A stretch of DNA of 64,000 nt from JAQUBU01 sp036677685 (lineage in GTDB: Bacteria; Bacillota; Syntrophomonadia; Syntrophomonadales; Syntrophomonadaceae), in contig JAVBWA010000024.1 in the NCBI GenBank assembly GCA_036677685.1, positions 1 through 64,000 of the forward strand, written 5' to 3'. Below the pieces are notes generated by a model. The model made no database searches and was not told the origin of the DNA. It saw nothing but the letters and a program-made list of their open reading frames with translations. Position 1 is the stretch's first letter, and every line of letters begins with the position of its first letter. This document shows, one piece after another, positions 52,480 to 61,063 of this stretch. The translations under genes and the position numbers were made by a program.

Positions 52480-53487
52480 ATGGCAATTACTAGAAGGTCT
52501 TTTTTGAAGAGGGCAGCCGTTTCTACCCTGGCAGCTGCCAGTATAACCACCGGGGTGGGCAAGGCTGCGGGGCAAGTTTCCTCAAACGGAGGCTTTGCTA
52601 TGCTGCATGATCTCAATAAATGCGATGGTTGCGAGCTCCAGGATACCCCTCAGTGTGTCTTGGCATGCCGGGCCAAAAATGCGATTAATTTTCCCCAAGC
52701 ACAGCAGCCTATCAAGGACTACTGGCCTCAGCCCAAACATGAGGATTGGTCGAAAAAGCAGCAGCTTACCAACCGACTGACTCCTTACAACTGGACCTAT
52801 GTTCAGAACCTGGAAGTTGAGCACGAGGGACAAAAGATCAAGGTGCATGTACCCCGCAAGTGCATGCATTGCGACAATCCTCCCTGCTCCAAACTATGTC
52901 CATTTGGTGTAAACGATAAGACTCCGGAAGGACCGGTGGTTATTGATACTGACGGATGCTTCGGGGGAGCCAAATGCCGGGATGTTTGCCCCTGGCATAT
53001 TCCCCAGCGCCAGGCCGGGGTCGGAATATATTTGGATGTGGCGCCAGACTACGCCGGCGGGGGAGTAATGTACAAGTGCGACATGTGCTATGACCTGATT
53101 ACACGGGGTCAGGAACCGGCCTGCGTATCGGCATGCCCGCGAGGTGCTATCAGGTTCGGGCCCCAGGAAGAACTTCGCCAATACGCCCTTAACTGGGCAA
53201 AAGAGAACAATGGCTATGTATATGGTGTTGACGAAAATGGCGGCACCGCCAATTTCTATATATCTAAAATACCCTTTGAAACAATTAATGCTGCCATTAT
53301 GGAACAGGACATCGACGGTAAGAACGGTAGGGTTAATATGCCGGTAAATATAGAAAATTCTATGAATGAGCCGGGCAACATGCTTAGCGGTTTCTTGCTG
53401 GCTCCAGTGGCCGGGGTATTGGCTGCGGGAATCAGTACCTATCAGATAATGAAAGGCGGTGCAGATGATGAAGATAAAACGGCATAA
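52480..53487 (+). CDS. Tat-exported four-cluster Fe-S electron-transfer subunit
   Basis: This 335-aa protein has a twin-arginine signal (RRSFLKRAAVSTLAAAS) and four ferredoxin-like Cys groups: CDGCELQDTPQCVLAC, CMHCDNPPCSKLCPFG, CFGGAKCRDVCPWH and CDMCYDLITRGQEPACVSACPRGA. A C-terminal membrane helix (about residues 305-325) anchors it. This is the layout of HybA/FdnH-type beta subunits that carry electrons between a molybdenum or nickel enzyme and a membrane cytochrome. The partner cytochrome b overlaps its end by 23 nt, but no catalytic subunit gene is present. A CsoR/CstR-like operator precedes it. Confidence 0.88.
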   Translation: MAITRRSFLKRAAVSTLAAASITTGVGKAAGQVSSNGGFAMLHDLNKCDGCELQDTPQCVLACRAKNAINFPQAQQPIKDYWPQPKHEDWSKKQQLTNRLTPYNWTYVQNLEVEHEGQKIKVHVPRKCMHCDNPPCSKLCPFGVNDKTPEGPVVIDTDGCFGGAKCRDVCPWHIPQRQAGVGIYLDVAPDYAGGGVMYKCDMCYDLITRGQEPACVSACPRGAIRFGPQEELRQYALNWAKENNGYVYGVDENGGTANFYISKIPFETINAAIMEQDIDGKNGRVNMPVNIENSMNEPGNMLSGFLLAPVAGVLAAGISTYQIMKGGADDEDKTA

Positions 53488-54178
53488 TGCAGCTATCCGC
53501 TTTACTCATTGGGTTACGGCTGCATCGATATTTATCCTGATATTCACGGGGTTTGGACAGATGCCCATATATAAGAGATATTATGTTGATCAGATACCTG
53601 GATTGGCCTGGTCCAGTGATTTCTTTATCACTTTATACATTCACTACCTGGCAGCTATTGCGCTAACATTTATTGCTGCTTTTTATGTAAGCTATCTAAT
53701 ATACAGCAGGGCATGGGATGTATTTCCGCGCCGGGGTGATTTCAAAGAATCGGTCCAGATCTTTGCCTCAATGCTGGGTTTGGCTCCCGAACCCGAGAAT
53801 GACAAATACCTGGCTGAACAACGGTTGGCCTTTTCTGTTACTGCTTTCTCGGTAATAGCCCTTATCTTTACCGGTATGCTGAAAGTATATAAGAACATAC
53901 CCGGGGTTCATTTTTCGGAAACCGCCATCTTCTGGCTGGCTCAGATTCATAACTTGTTTACGGTGATTTTATTATTATCAATAATAATTCATTTATTAGC
54001 TTTTCTTTTAAAGGATAACCGTCCCCTGGTAGCCAGTATGTTCACCGGCTGGATAGATAGGGAATATGTAATACACCGCCACAGCAAATGGTGGCATAGG
54101 CTGGCTGATGCCAGCGGCCTGGATTCGGCATCAAGCAGCGCGAGTGCCAGTGAGGATGAATTATTAGTGAATGATTAG
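53465..54178 (+). CDS. FdnI-like cytochrome b membrane subunit
   Basis: The protein is 237 aa from the ATG at 53465, with AAGG 8 nt upstream; a GTG at 53459 is possible. It has four membrane helices with haem-ligand histidines in RFTHWVTAAS, YIHYLAAIAL, LAQIHNLFTV and IHLLAFLL. This matches formate-dehydrogenase gamma/hydrogenase cytochrome b subunits that pass electrons to or from quinone. The tail is Ser/Ala/acidic rich. It overlaps the Fe-S gene and ends just before a perfect terminator. Confidence 0.87.
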   Translation: MMKIKRHNAAIRFTHWVTAASIFILIFTGFGQMPIYKRYYVDQIPGLAWSSDFFITLYIHYLAAIALTFIAAFYVSYLIYSRAWDVFPRRGDFKESVQIFASMLGLAPEPENDKYLAEQRLAFSVTAFSVIALIFTGMLKVYKNIPGVHFSETAIFWLAQIHNLFTVILLLSIIIHLLAFLLKDNRPLVASMFTGWIDREYVIHRHSKWWHRLADASGLDSASSSASASEDELLVND

Positions 54179-54186
54179 GACATGGC

Positions 54187-54225
54187 GGGTATATAACAAA
54201 ATGTTATTTGTTATATACCCTTTTT
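54187..54225 (+). terminator. perfect terminator of the Fe-S/cytochrome operon
   Basis: GGGTATATAACAAA (54187-54200) pairs over 14 bp with TTTGTTATATACCC (54207-54220), 6-nt loop, then TTTTT. Confidence 0.92.
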
Positions 54226-54316
54226 ATTGATAAAATATTGAAAATTCAGACTATATGCGGATTGAATAAATGACCTGAACTACAAACCAAAATCGACTGG
54301 AAATGAGAACGGAAAA

Positions 54317-54991
54317 ATGATTATCGATATACATATTCATGAAAAAAGCAACTCCCTGTGCAGCCATATCGGCTTGGACGAAATTATTGGGGAAGCGCGC
54401 CGCAAAGGTTTGGATGGAATCTGCATAACCGACCATGATTCAAATGCCCTTGCTGCACAGGCCCATAACTACAGGCAAAACTATGGCTTCCCGGTTCTGG
54501 TGGGAGCCGAGATCCTTACCTTCGAAGGGGATATATTGGTTTTTGGTTTGGATATATTACCGCTTGAGAAAATGCATGCCTGGGAACTGCTTGATCTGGT
54601 GGTCCGGGAGGGCGGAGTTGGAATAGCCGCCCATCCCTACCGGGACAATAACCGGGGACTGAAGGATCAGATTAAAACCTTGCCTAATCTATCCGGCTTT
54701 GAAGTGTTGAGCGGAAGGACTGAACCCCACAACAACATGAAAGCCCGCAATGTTGCTAAAAAATTGGGCCTGACGGGTTTGGGAGGGAGTGATGCACACG
54801 AACTATTCGAAGTGGGAAAGTTTGCTACATATTTTCCCCACCCAATAAAAAACGAAGCGGATTTTGTGAAAGCGGTAAAGTCCGGAAGGTACGAACCGGT
54901 ATTTTATGCCAACGGGAATTATCAGAAAGGGGATACATATGAACATGAAAAAGTGGATGGCTTTAGTTTTAGCTCTAGTTATGGTATTTAG
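54317..54991 (+). CDS. PHP-domain metal-dependent phosphoesterase
   Basis: This 224-aa PHP protein has IDIHIHEKSNSLCSHIG at the start, CITDHDSNAL, GAEIL, AAHPYRDNN and GGSDAHELFEVG, giving the His/Asp metal ligands of PHP phosphoesterases (TrpH/PolX-like). The conserved domain ends near SGRYEPVFY; the last 24 residues are encoded in DNA that also holds the start of the next gene, so the two overlap by 53 nt. The ribosome-binding site is weak. It may hydrolyse nucleotides or phosphosugars. Confidence 0.85.
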   Translation: MIIDIHIHEKSNSLCSHIGLDEIIGEARRKGLDGICITDHDSNALAAQAHNYRQNYGFPVLVGAEILTFEGDILVFGLDILPLEKMHAWELLDLVVREGGVGIAAHPYRDNNRGLKDQIKTLPNLSGFEVLSGRTEPHNNMKARNVAKKLGLTGLGGSDAHELFEVGKFATYFPHPIKNEADFVKAVKSGRYEPVFYANGNYQKGDTYEHEKVDGFSFSSSYGI

Positions 54992-56045
54992 TCTGGCAGG
55001 ATGCAGTAATAATACTGATACTACTAATACTGGCGACACTGCCGATAAGAAGACAACCACCTATGTCGGGCAGGACTGGTCATCTGATAACTATGACGAG
55101 TCATTGAAGGGCACAGTGCTTAACCTGTATGGAGTAACCGATATAGTAAGACCAACATTGGATGCTTTTGAAAAGGATACCGGTATCAAAGTAGAGCATC
55201 TTACTATGCAGAATGGTGAAATCTTGCAACGCTTGACCAATGAAGGTCAGTCCGGGGTGTCCATCGCCGATATATGGTGGACTGGGGGAGCGGACACTTT
55301 TATCAATGGTGCACAGAAGGGCCTGCTGCTGGCATATAAATCACCCAGCGGTGATGTTCTGGCAGCTAATATGAAAGATAAAGATGGCTTCTGGCATGGC
55401 ACCTCATTGACTATCGTCAACTGGGTGGTCAATAAAGACCTGATTGCTAAAAAAGGTCTGAAGATGCCGGAAACATGGGATGATTTGCTGCAAGCTGGAC
55501 TGAAGGGGGAGGTATCTATGCCTAATCCTGCTTCTTCCGGAACTGCTTACAATGTAGTTACTTCTATGCTGGAGGTGAAAGGTGAAGAAGCTGGATGGAA
55601 ATACCTGGATCAACTGATTGGGCAGGTGCCCTTTTTCACCGCACGGGGCAGCGATCCTGCCAATTTGGTGGTGCAAGGTGAAGCGATCGTGGGTATAAAT
55701 GCCAGCAATGGGGACCGCGAACTTGAAGCCAATAATCCACATATCGCATTGGTTTACCCTAAAGACGGGACTGGTTGGTGGCCCCAGCCGGTAGCCATCA
55801 TCAAAGGAACCAAGAATGAACAAGCCGCCAAAGTCTTTGTTGATTGGGTCCTGTCCAAGCGGGGTATGGAAACCATTGCAAAAGACCGGAATGCTGCGGT
55901 TGCCAGACTTGATGTGCAGCGTCCCGAGGGTATCGTCGATATCAATTCTATTAAACTCTTTGCCACTGATTTCAAGGCTAATGCCGAGATGCGGGATGCG
56001 GTCCTGGCAGAATGGGCTAAACGTTTGGCTGCAGCAGGGAGATAG
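54939..56045 (+). CDS. ferric-iron-type ABC substrate-binding lipoprotein
   Basis: The protein is 368 aa from the ATG at 54939, after AGAAAGGGG. The signal peptide ends with lipobox SLAGC, giving a lipid-anchored protein. The mature part is a type-2 periplasmic-binding fold like FbpA/AfuA (VLNLYGVTDIVRPTLDAFEKDTGIKVEHL, GEVSMPNPASSGTAYNVVTSM, VDWVLSKRGMETIAKDRNAAV). It starts within the PHP gene. Ferric iron is the usual substrate, but 2-aminoethylphosphonate binders look alike. Confidence 0.85.
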   Translation: MNMKKWMALVLALVMVFSLAGCSNNTDTTNTGDTADKKTTTYVGQDWSSDNYDESLKGTVLNLYGVTDIVRPTLDAFEKDTGIKVEHLTMQNGEILQRLTNEGQSGVSIADIWWTGGADTFINGAQKGLLLAYKSPSGDVLAANMKDKDGFWHGTSLTIVNWVVNKDLIAKKGLKMPETWDDLLQAGLKGEVSMPNPASSGTAYNVVTSMLEVKGEEAGWKYLDQLIGQVPFFTARGSDPANLVVQGEAIVGINASNGDRELEANNPHIALVYPKDGTGWWPQPVAIIKGTKNEQAAKVFVDWVLSKRGMETIAKDRNAAVARLDVQRPEGIVDINSIKLFATDFKANAEMRDAVLAEWAKRLAAAGR

Positions 56046-56057
56046 TAACTGAAGGAT

Positions 56058-56100
56058 AATAAAGAGTCAGAATAGAAATTTATTCTGGCTCTTTATTTTT
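56058..56100 (+). terminator. terminator between binding protein and permease genes
   Basis: AATAAAGAGTCAGAATA (56058-56074) pairs over 17 bp (one G-U) with TATTCTGGCTCTTTATT (56081-56097), then TTT. Lying inside the importer operon, it should keep the permease and ATPase at lower levels than the binding protein. Confidence 0.82.
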
Positions 56101-56141
56101 CTATTCCACGGTGAGCAGAAAGAGCAAGAACGGAGTATCAC

Positions 56142-57836
56142 ATGAAACAACGCCAGCCTCTGCTATTAAAAATATTTTATGGATTACTGGCTTTCACCAT
56201 CCTCTATTTTATCCTGGTTCCCATCGTCAGTGTATTTTTTTATGGTTTGACTTCGGGTACCGGTGGAGAAATCTCTCAGCAGATACTGCCCCGGGTGTGG
56301 AGACACTTGAAGAACAGTTTGCAGGTCGCTGCGACGGTTACTCTGCTTTCTACCATATTCGGCCTGTTTGCTTCCATAACTCTCTGGCGGGTTCGCTTCC
56401 GGGGCCGAGGCCTCATGCGAATCCTTGTGCTCATGCCATTGATCAGTCCGCCTTTTGTTGGCAGCGTTGCTTTCATTATGTTGTTTGGTAAAAGGGGATT
56501 AATCACCCATACCCTCTTGGGCTTTGAAGTAAGTCCCTATGGTTTCCACGGAATCGTCACTATACAAACTATTGGCCTGGCTACCCTGGCTTATTTGCTC
56601 ATCTCCAGCGCTATACGGCAAACCGATGTCACCCATGAAGAAGCGGCTCGTACTCTAGGAGCCAGTGAAGGTGCCATATTTCGCACTATAACCCTGCCTT
56701 TAATGATCCCGGAGATTACAGTGGCCGCCATGCTGGTTTTTTTGACTTCCCTGTCTGATTTCAGTACCCCAATCATTATCGGAGGGGGATTTCAGACTCT
56801 GGCCTCAGATCTGTATATACAAATCAATGGTCTGTATAATATGCAAACTGCTTCCATATCCGGTATGTTTCTTTTGCTCCCATGTGCCGTAGCGTTTTTT
56901 ATCCAGAGATATTATTCTGGAAAAAATCCGGTCTACAGTCATGCTGTGTCTGAAGAGATCATAGAATACCGGCGGGTATCCCGGAAGGTCAAGTCAACAT
57001 TGATCTTCTTCACCGGTTTATTTATCTTGTTTGTCCTGATTCAATATTCCTTCATAGTTATTGGTGCTTTCACTGAACACTGGGGCTATAATTATACTTT
57101 CACCTTGAGGCACCTGGAAACCATCCTGACCAAGGAAATCGCGCCTTTCATCAACACCGTTAAGCTGGCAATACCGGTCGGGGTTATTTCTTCCTTGCTG
57201 GGTGTGCTGCTCGCTTATATTATCAAATCCAAGCACTACCCTCTGACCAAACAGATAGACTTTCTGGCCACCTTGCCGGCGGCGGTACCGGGAATCCTTT
57301 TGGGTATTGGTTACCTGGTGACCTTTAAGTACCCGTTGCTGGGCATTGGCAGGTTTTATCTTATCGAAATAAAACCGGTAATTTTACTGGGAACCGGTAT
57401 CATTATTTACCTGATCTGTATCTATCGATATTTATACGTGGGGATGAAAGCAGGGTATGCTTTATTGGAACATGTGAATCCCAACCTGGAGATGGCCGCT
57501 ATGAATCTGGGTGCAAGTGAGCAACGGGTATTTTTCGATATCATTTTTCCCTTGCTCAAACCAGCCTTCAGCGCAGCCTTTCTGAAAAATTTCACCGCCG
57601 CCATGACTACTTTGGGAGCGATAATTTTCCTATTGCTGCCCAAGAACAAAGTGGCGGTGCAGCAGGTCTTTCAAATCATGACCAGCAGCGAAATCGGTGA
57701 TGCCGCCATGATGGCCCTGATGCTTTCTCTGCTGTCATTGGTTTTGTTGGCGATGTTCCATATTATACTTAATTTTAAAGAAATTACTTCTAATCTAAGG
57801 GAGGTTTGGCAATGGGTATCGAACTTCAAGCAGTAA
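56142..57836 (+). CDS. iron-type ABC permease with two fused membrane halves
   Basis: This 564-aa protein has about twelve membrane helices in two homologous halves. Each carries the EAA loop that docks the ATPase: EEAARTLGASEGAIFRTITLPLMIP in the first and EMAAMNLGASEQRVFFDIIFPLLKP in the second. Such FbpB-type permeases serve ferric-iron importers. It follows the terminator at 56058-56100 and overlaps the ATPase gene by 25 nt. Confidence 0.92.
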   Translation: MKQRQPLLLKIFYGLLAFTILYFILVPIVSVFFYGLTSGTGGEISQQILPRVWRHLKNSLQVAATVTLLSTIFGLFASITLWRVRFRGRGLMRILVLMPLISPPFVGSVAFIMLFGKRGLITHTLLGFEVSPYGFHGIVTIQTIGLATLAYLLISSAIRQTDVTHEEAARTLGASEGAIFRTITLPLMIPEITVAAMLVFLTSLSDFSTPIIIGGGFQTLASDLYIQINGLYNMQTASISGMFLLLPCAVAFFIQRYYSGKNPVYSHAVSEEIIEYRRVSRKVKSTLIFFTGLFILFVLIQYSFIVIGAFTEHWGYNYTFTLRHLETILTKEIAPFINTVKLAIPVGVISSLLGVLLAYIIKSKHYPLTKQIDFLATLPAAVPGILLGIGYLVTFKYPLLGIGRFYLIEIKPVILLGTGIIIYLICIYRYLYVGMKAGYALLEHVNPNLEMAAMNLGASEQRVFFDIIFPLLKPAFSAAFLKNFTAAMTTLGAIIFLLLPKNKVAVQQVFQIMTSSEIGDAAMMALMLSLLSLVLLAMFHIILNFKEITSNLREVWQWVSNFKQ

Positions 57837-58867
57837 CCCAAAAATACGGCGATTTAATCGCATTGAAAAACATCAATCTATCTATTGCGGAGGGAGAGAT
57901 GATAGCCGTGATCGGACCCTCCGGCTGCGGCAAGACCACCCTGCTCAAGACCATTGCCGGACTGCTGCCCCTGCATCAAGGCCGGATACTGCTTAACGGC
58001 ACTGATATCAGCCAAATGGTGCCTCAGGATAGAAATGCGGTTCTGGTTTTTCAAAACTACGCACTATTCCCCCATATGACGGTAGAAGAAAATATTGCTT
58101 ACGGCCTTAGATTAAGAAAAACTGAAAGAACTCAAATGCGGGCCAGGGTGGAGGAGATACTGGAAAAAACCGAGTTGTCGAACTTAAATAAGCGCAAAAT
58201 CAGCGAATTAAGCGGCGGTCAGCAGCAGCGTGTAGCTCTGGCCAGAGCCCTGGTCATAGAACCCAGCATCCTATTATTTGATGAACCATTAAGCAATCTG
58301 GATCAGCGGCTGCGGGTGGCGATGCGGAAGAAGATCAGGCAGATTCAGCTGGAATATGGGATAAGCAGCATCTATGTTACCCATGACCAGGAAGAGGCCA
58401 TGTCCATCGCCGATCGGATTGTTGTGCTCAAAGACGGCCTTATCGAGCAGATCGGAACCCCGAGCGAAGTCTATCTGAAACCCCGCAATCGTTTTGTGGC
58501 TGAATTTATGGCTGTGGCAAACATTGTAAATTTAAACGAGCATGATGAAATAAGCCGCCGGCTAAGCATGGAAATCGATCTCGCTGCTTTGCAGAATACT
58601 GGATCGTGTCTGGAGGACAGCACAAATCAACCATGTTACCTGATGTTCAGGCCTGAGGATATAGAAATCAGGAATGATGGGGAATTTACCGGAACCATCA
58701 TATGGCAGGAAACTATCGGCGCAATTAATAAATTGACCATTGATTACCAGGGAACAAATATTTTTGCCGAGATTGGGAATTACTTTAAGAGCGGGTTGGA
58801 TATCAAGACCGGAGATAAAGTAAAATTTTCACTCGATATGCAGTCAGCCCATATACTTGAAAAATGA
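57812..58867 (+). CDS. iron-type ABC importer ATPase
   Basis: The protein is 351 aa from the ATG at 57812, with GGGAGG 7 nt upstream. It has Walker A GPSGCGKTTLLK, Q-loop VFQNYALFPHMTVEEN, signature LSGGQQQRVALARALV, Walker B ILLFDEPLSNLDQRLR and VTHDQEEAMSIADRI. The C-terminal roughly 110 residues are a TOBE regulatory domain (YLMFRPEDIEI). It completes the FbpABC/PotABC-like importer. Confidence 0.93.
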   Translation: MGIELQAVTQKYGDLIALKNINLSIAEGEMIAVIGPSGCGKTTLLKTIAGLLPLHQGRILLNGTDISQMVPQDRNAVLVFQNYALFPHMTVEENIAYGLRLRKTERTQMRARVEEILEKTELSNLNKRKISELSGGQQQRVALARALVIEPSILLFDEPLSNLDQRLRVAMRKKIRQIQLEYGISSIYVTHDQEEAMSIADRIVVLKDGLIEQIGTPSEVYLKPRNRFVAEFMAVANIVNLNEHDEISRRLSMEIDLAALQNTGSCLEDSTNQPCYLMFRPEDIEIRNDGEFTGTIIWQETIGAINKLTIDYQGTNIFAEIGNYFKSGLDIKTGDKVKFSLDMQSAHILEK

Positions 58868-59045
58868 ATCTTACAAGGTGACAAAGGGCGGAGGTGCTGA
58901 TAATATTCCAATTCCAGGGGATGTTCTTGGATAATGGTGTATTTTTATGGCATGACAAGCGAGAAAGAAAACATTAAGGCAAATTCAGTGGTTGAGCCGG
59001 AGACCGGGTTTATCTGTCGTTTCCTTAATAATTTTGTTCTTAGTA

Positions 59046-59101
59046 TTGACAGCAACAGAAACGTGTTATATATTTATAACAAAAAGTTAAAAATATATAA
59101 C
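59046..59101 (+). promoter_or_regulatory. promoter with two tandem operator-like sites
   Basis: TTGACA (59046-59051) and TATATT (59069-59074) are spaced by 17 nt. GTTATATATTTATAAC (59065-59080), a palindrome on the -10, is followed 21 bp later by the similar GTTAAAAATATATAAC (59086-59101). Two sites two helical turns apart suggest cooperative binding, probably by the Xre protein of the operon. Confidence 0.62.
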
Positions 59102-59115
59102 AGGAGATGGACAAC

Positions 59116-59454
59116 ATGAAAAATAAAATCAGTTTATTTGGTTTCCTGGGATTTCTAGGATTGTTAGGTTTTATAACTAATAATCCAGGTTTTTATGGAT
59201 TCTTTGGATTTTTTGGATTTTTTGGTTTTGTGAATATCATTCCGGATGAAATGTTCAAGGTAAACATCAATAAAGCTGCTAAAAACGCCTTTTTTACAGG
59301 AATCGTTGTATATCCGGTATCTGTACTTGTTGCCACTTTTGCTTCACTATCATTTACATTGGTCATGTCATTTGGATTTGCTGTTGCTTGGGCGATGCAA
59401 ATTTTAGTGTTCAGTATATTGTTAGCTATTTACGAAAAGAATGGTGAAAGATAA
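59116..59454 (+). CDS. DUF3796-type membrane protein with Gly-Phe repeats
   Basis: The protein is 112 aa from the ATG at 59116, with AGGAG about 9 nt upstream; the in-frame ATG at 59107 is too close. The N-terminus is a striking Phe/Gly run (FGFLGFLGLLGF, then FYGFFGFFGFFGF), followed by two membrane helices (about residues 55-105). This pattern is that of DUF3796 proteins, which pair with small Xre regulators in clostridia. It overlaps no neighbour; the regulator starts 2 nt after its stop. Confidence 0.75.
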   Translation: MKNKISLFGFLGFLGLLGFITNNPGFYGFFGFFGFFGFVNIIPDEMFKVNINKAAKNAFFTGIVVYPVSVLVATFASLSFTLVMSFGFAVAWAMQILVFSILLAIYEKNGER

Positions 59455-59455
59455 A

Positions 59456-59659
59456 ATGCAAATGATAACCAAAATAAAAGAAAATAGGGCAAAAAAAAAC
59501 ATAACTCAAGGTGATTTAGCGAGCATTGTGGGGGTAAGGCGCGAAACCATAGTGCATCTGGAAAATGGCAAATATAACCCTTCACTTAAGCTTGCACATG
59601 ATATTGCCAAAGCGTTAAATACTACAATTGACGAATTGTTTATATTTATCGATGAATAA
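59456..59659 (+). CDS. Cro/CI-type HTH regulator
   Basis: The protein is 67 aa from the ATG at 59456; ATGs at 59441 and 59462 are alternatives, and GGTGA at 59443 best fits the middle one. It is a single HTH (NITQGDLASIVGVRRETIVHLENGKYNPSLKLAHDIAKALNTTIDELF), as in the SinR/YozG-like regulators of membrane-protein pairs. It likely regulates the operon through the sites at 59065-59101. Confidence 0.88.
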   Translation: MQMITKIKENRAKKNITQGDLASIVGVRRETIVHLENGKYNPSLKLAHDIAKALNTTIDELFIFIDE

Positions 59660-59836
59660 AATAATTGTGCAATAACGACAATACCTCTGATCTGATTCTG
59701 AGTAGCAGTCTTTTGGCATTTAATTTTTTATTGTGTTTGCCCTTTTATATAATAAAATTGCCTCACACCGTTCCTGGATCTTAATGTTGGAAAAAATAAT
59801 GTCTTTTTGTGTTTAGCTTTAAAGGAGGTTATATGT

Positions 59837-61012
59837 ATGAGAAACTCGGATATTGTACTTAAATACGGATGTAATCCGCATCAAAAGCCAGCCAGACTCT
59901 ACAGCAAGAATAAAACATTACCTTTCAAAATCTTAAATGGTACCCCGGGTTATATTAATTTCATGGATGCTTTTAATTCCTGGCAGTTGGTAAAGGAATT
60001 AAAACAGGCAACCGGACTGCCGGCGGCAGCCTCATTTAAACACGTAAGCCCGGCAGGTGCTGCGGTAGGAACTCCATTAAGTGATATATTGAAAAAATCA
60101 TACTTTGTTGAAGATATTGAATTATCTCCTGTTGCTGCTGCATATGCCAGAGCCAGAGGGGCCGACAGAATGTCTTCCTACGGTGATTGGGCGGCTGTAA
60201 GTGATATTGTTGATTTACCAACGGCCAGGATTTTAAGCAGATCTGTTTCTGACGGAATAATTGCCCCCGGATATACTGATGAGGCCATGGAACTTTTGGT
60301 GAAAAAGAAAAAAGGCCAATACTGTGTTATCGAAATTGATTGGGATTATGAACCTGAAGCAACAGAAAAAAGGGAAATATATGGTATTACTTTTGAACAA
60401 AAGAGAAATGATTTGGTAATTAGCAGCGATATGCTCGGCAATATCGTTACCAATAATAAAAATTTCACCGAAAGTGCCAAACGGGACTTGCTTATTGCTA
60501 TGATTACCTTGAAATATACTCAATCGAATTCTGTTTGTTTCGCTTTAGACGGGCAGGTAATCGGGGTCGGCGCAGGGCAGCAGTCCCGGGTTCACTGTAC
60601 AAGACTGGCCGCGTCAAAGGCGGATATCTGGTATCTGAGACAACATCCGGCGGTGCTTCAATTGCCATTCAAGGAAGGTGTGGCCAGACCTGAAAGAGAT
60701 AATGTCATAGATCAATATCTTAGAGATGATATTACTCCCAATGAAATGAAAGGGTGGATTAATGTTCTGGATGAAATTCCGAACAGACTGACAGCTGAAG
60801 AAAAATCAGCCTGGCTTGCAAATCTAACTGGAGTTGCGTTGGGGTCGGATGCCTTTTTCCCATTCAGGGATAATATCGACAGAGCGGCTAAAAGCGGAGT
60901 TAAATACATTGTTCAAGCCGGCGGCTCGATAAGAGATGACGTAGTTATTGAAGCATGTAATGAATATGATATGGTTATGGCTTTGTCTGGTGTGAGGTTA
61001 TTTCATCACTAA
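59837..61012 (+). CDS. stand-alone AICAR transformylase
   Basis: The protein is 391 aa from the ATG at 59837, 8 nt after AGGAGG; another frame offers an ATG at 59833. It is only the formyltransferase half of PurH: KYGCNPHQKPARLY, ASFKHVSPAGAAVG (catalytic Lys-His), KYTQSNSVCFALDGQVIGVGAGQQSRVHCTRLA and SDAFFPFRDNIDRAAKSGVKYIVQAGGSIRDD. It transfers a formyl group from 10-formyl-THF to AICAR, the ninth step of IMP synthesis. The usual N-terminal IMP cyclohydrolase domain is absent and must be encoded elsewhere. It stands apart from other purine genes. Confidence 0.93.
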   Translation: MRNSDIVLKYGCNPHQKPARLYSKNKTLPFKILNGTPGYINFMDAFNSWQLVKELKQATGLPAAASFKHVSPAGAAVGTPLSDILKKSYFVEDIELSPVAAAYARARGADRMSSYGDWAAVSDIVDLPTARILSRSVSDGIIAPGYTDEAMELLVKKKKGQYCVIEIDWDYEPEATEKREIYGITFEQKRNDLVISSDMLGNIVTNNKNFTESAKRDLLIAMITLKYTQSNSVCFALDGQVIGVGAGQQSRVHCTRLAASKADIWYLRQHPAVLQLPFKEGVARPERDNVIDQYLRDDITPNEMKGWINVLDEIPNRLTAEEKSAWLANLTGVALGSDAFFPFRDNIDRAAKSGVKYIVQAGGSIRDDVVIEACNEYDMVMALSGVRLFHH

Positions 61013-61063
61013 AGTTCTTCCCTTATCTTTATGTTTTAAAGACTTGGCGGAGGAGGAGTATAG

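Noticed and set aside
58934..59119. 61-codon frame before the DUF3796-type gene
   Set aside because: It covers the promoter and operator sites of the next gene, has no ribosome-binding site and no recognisable motif.
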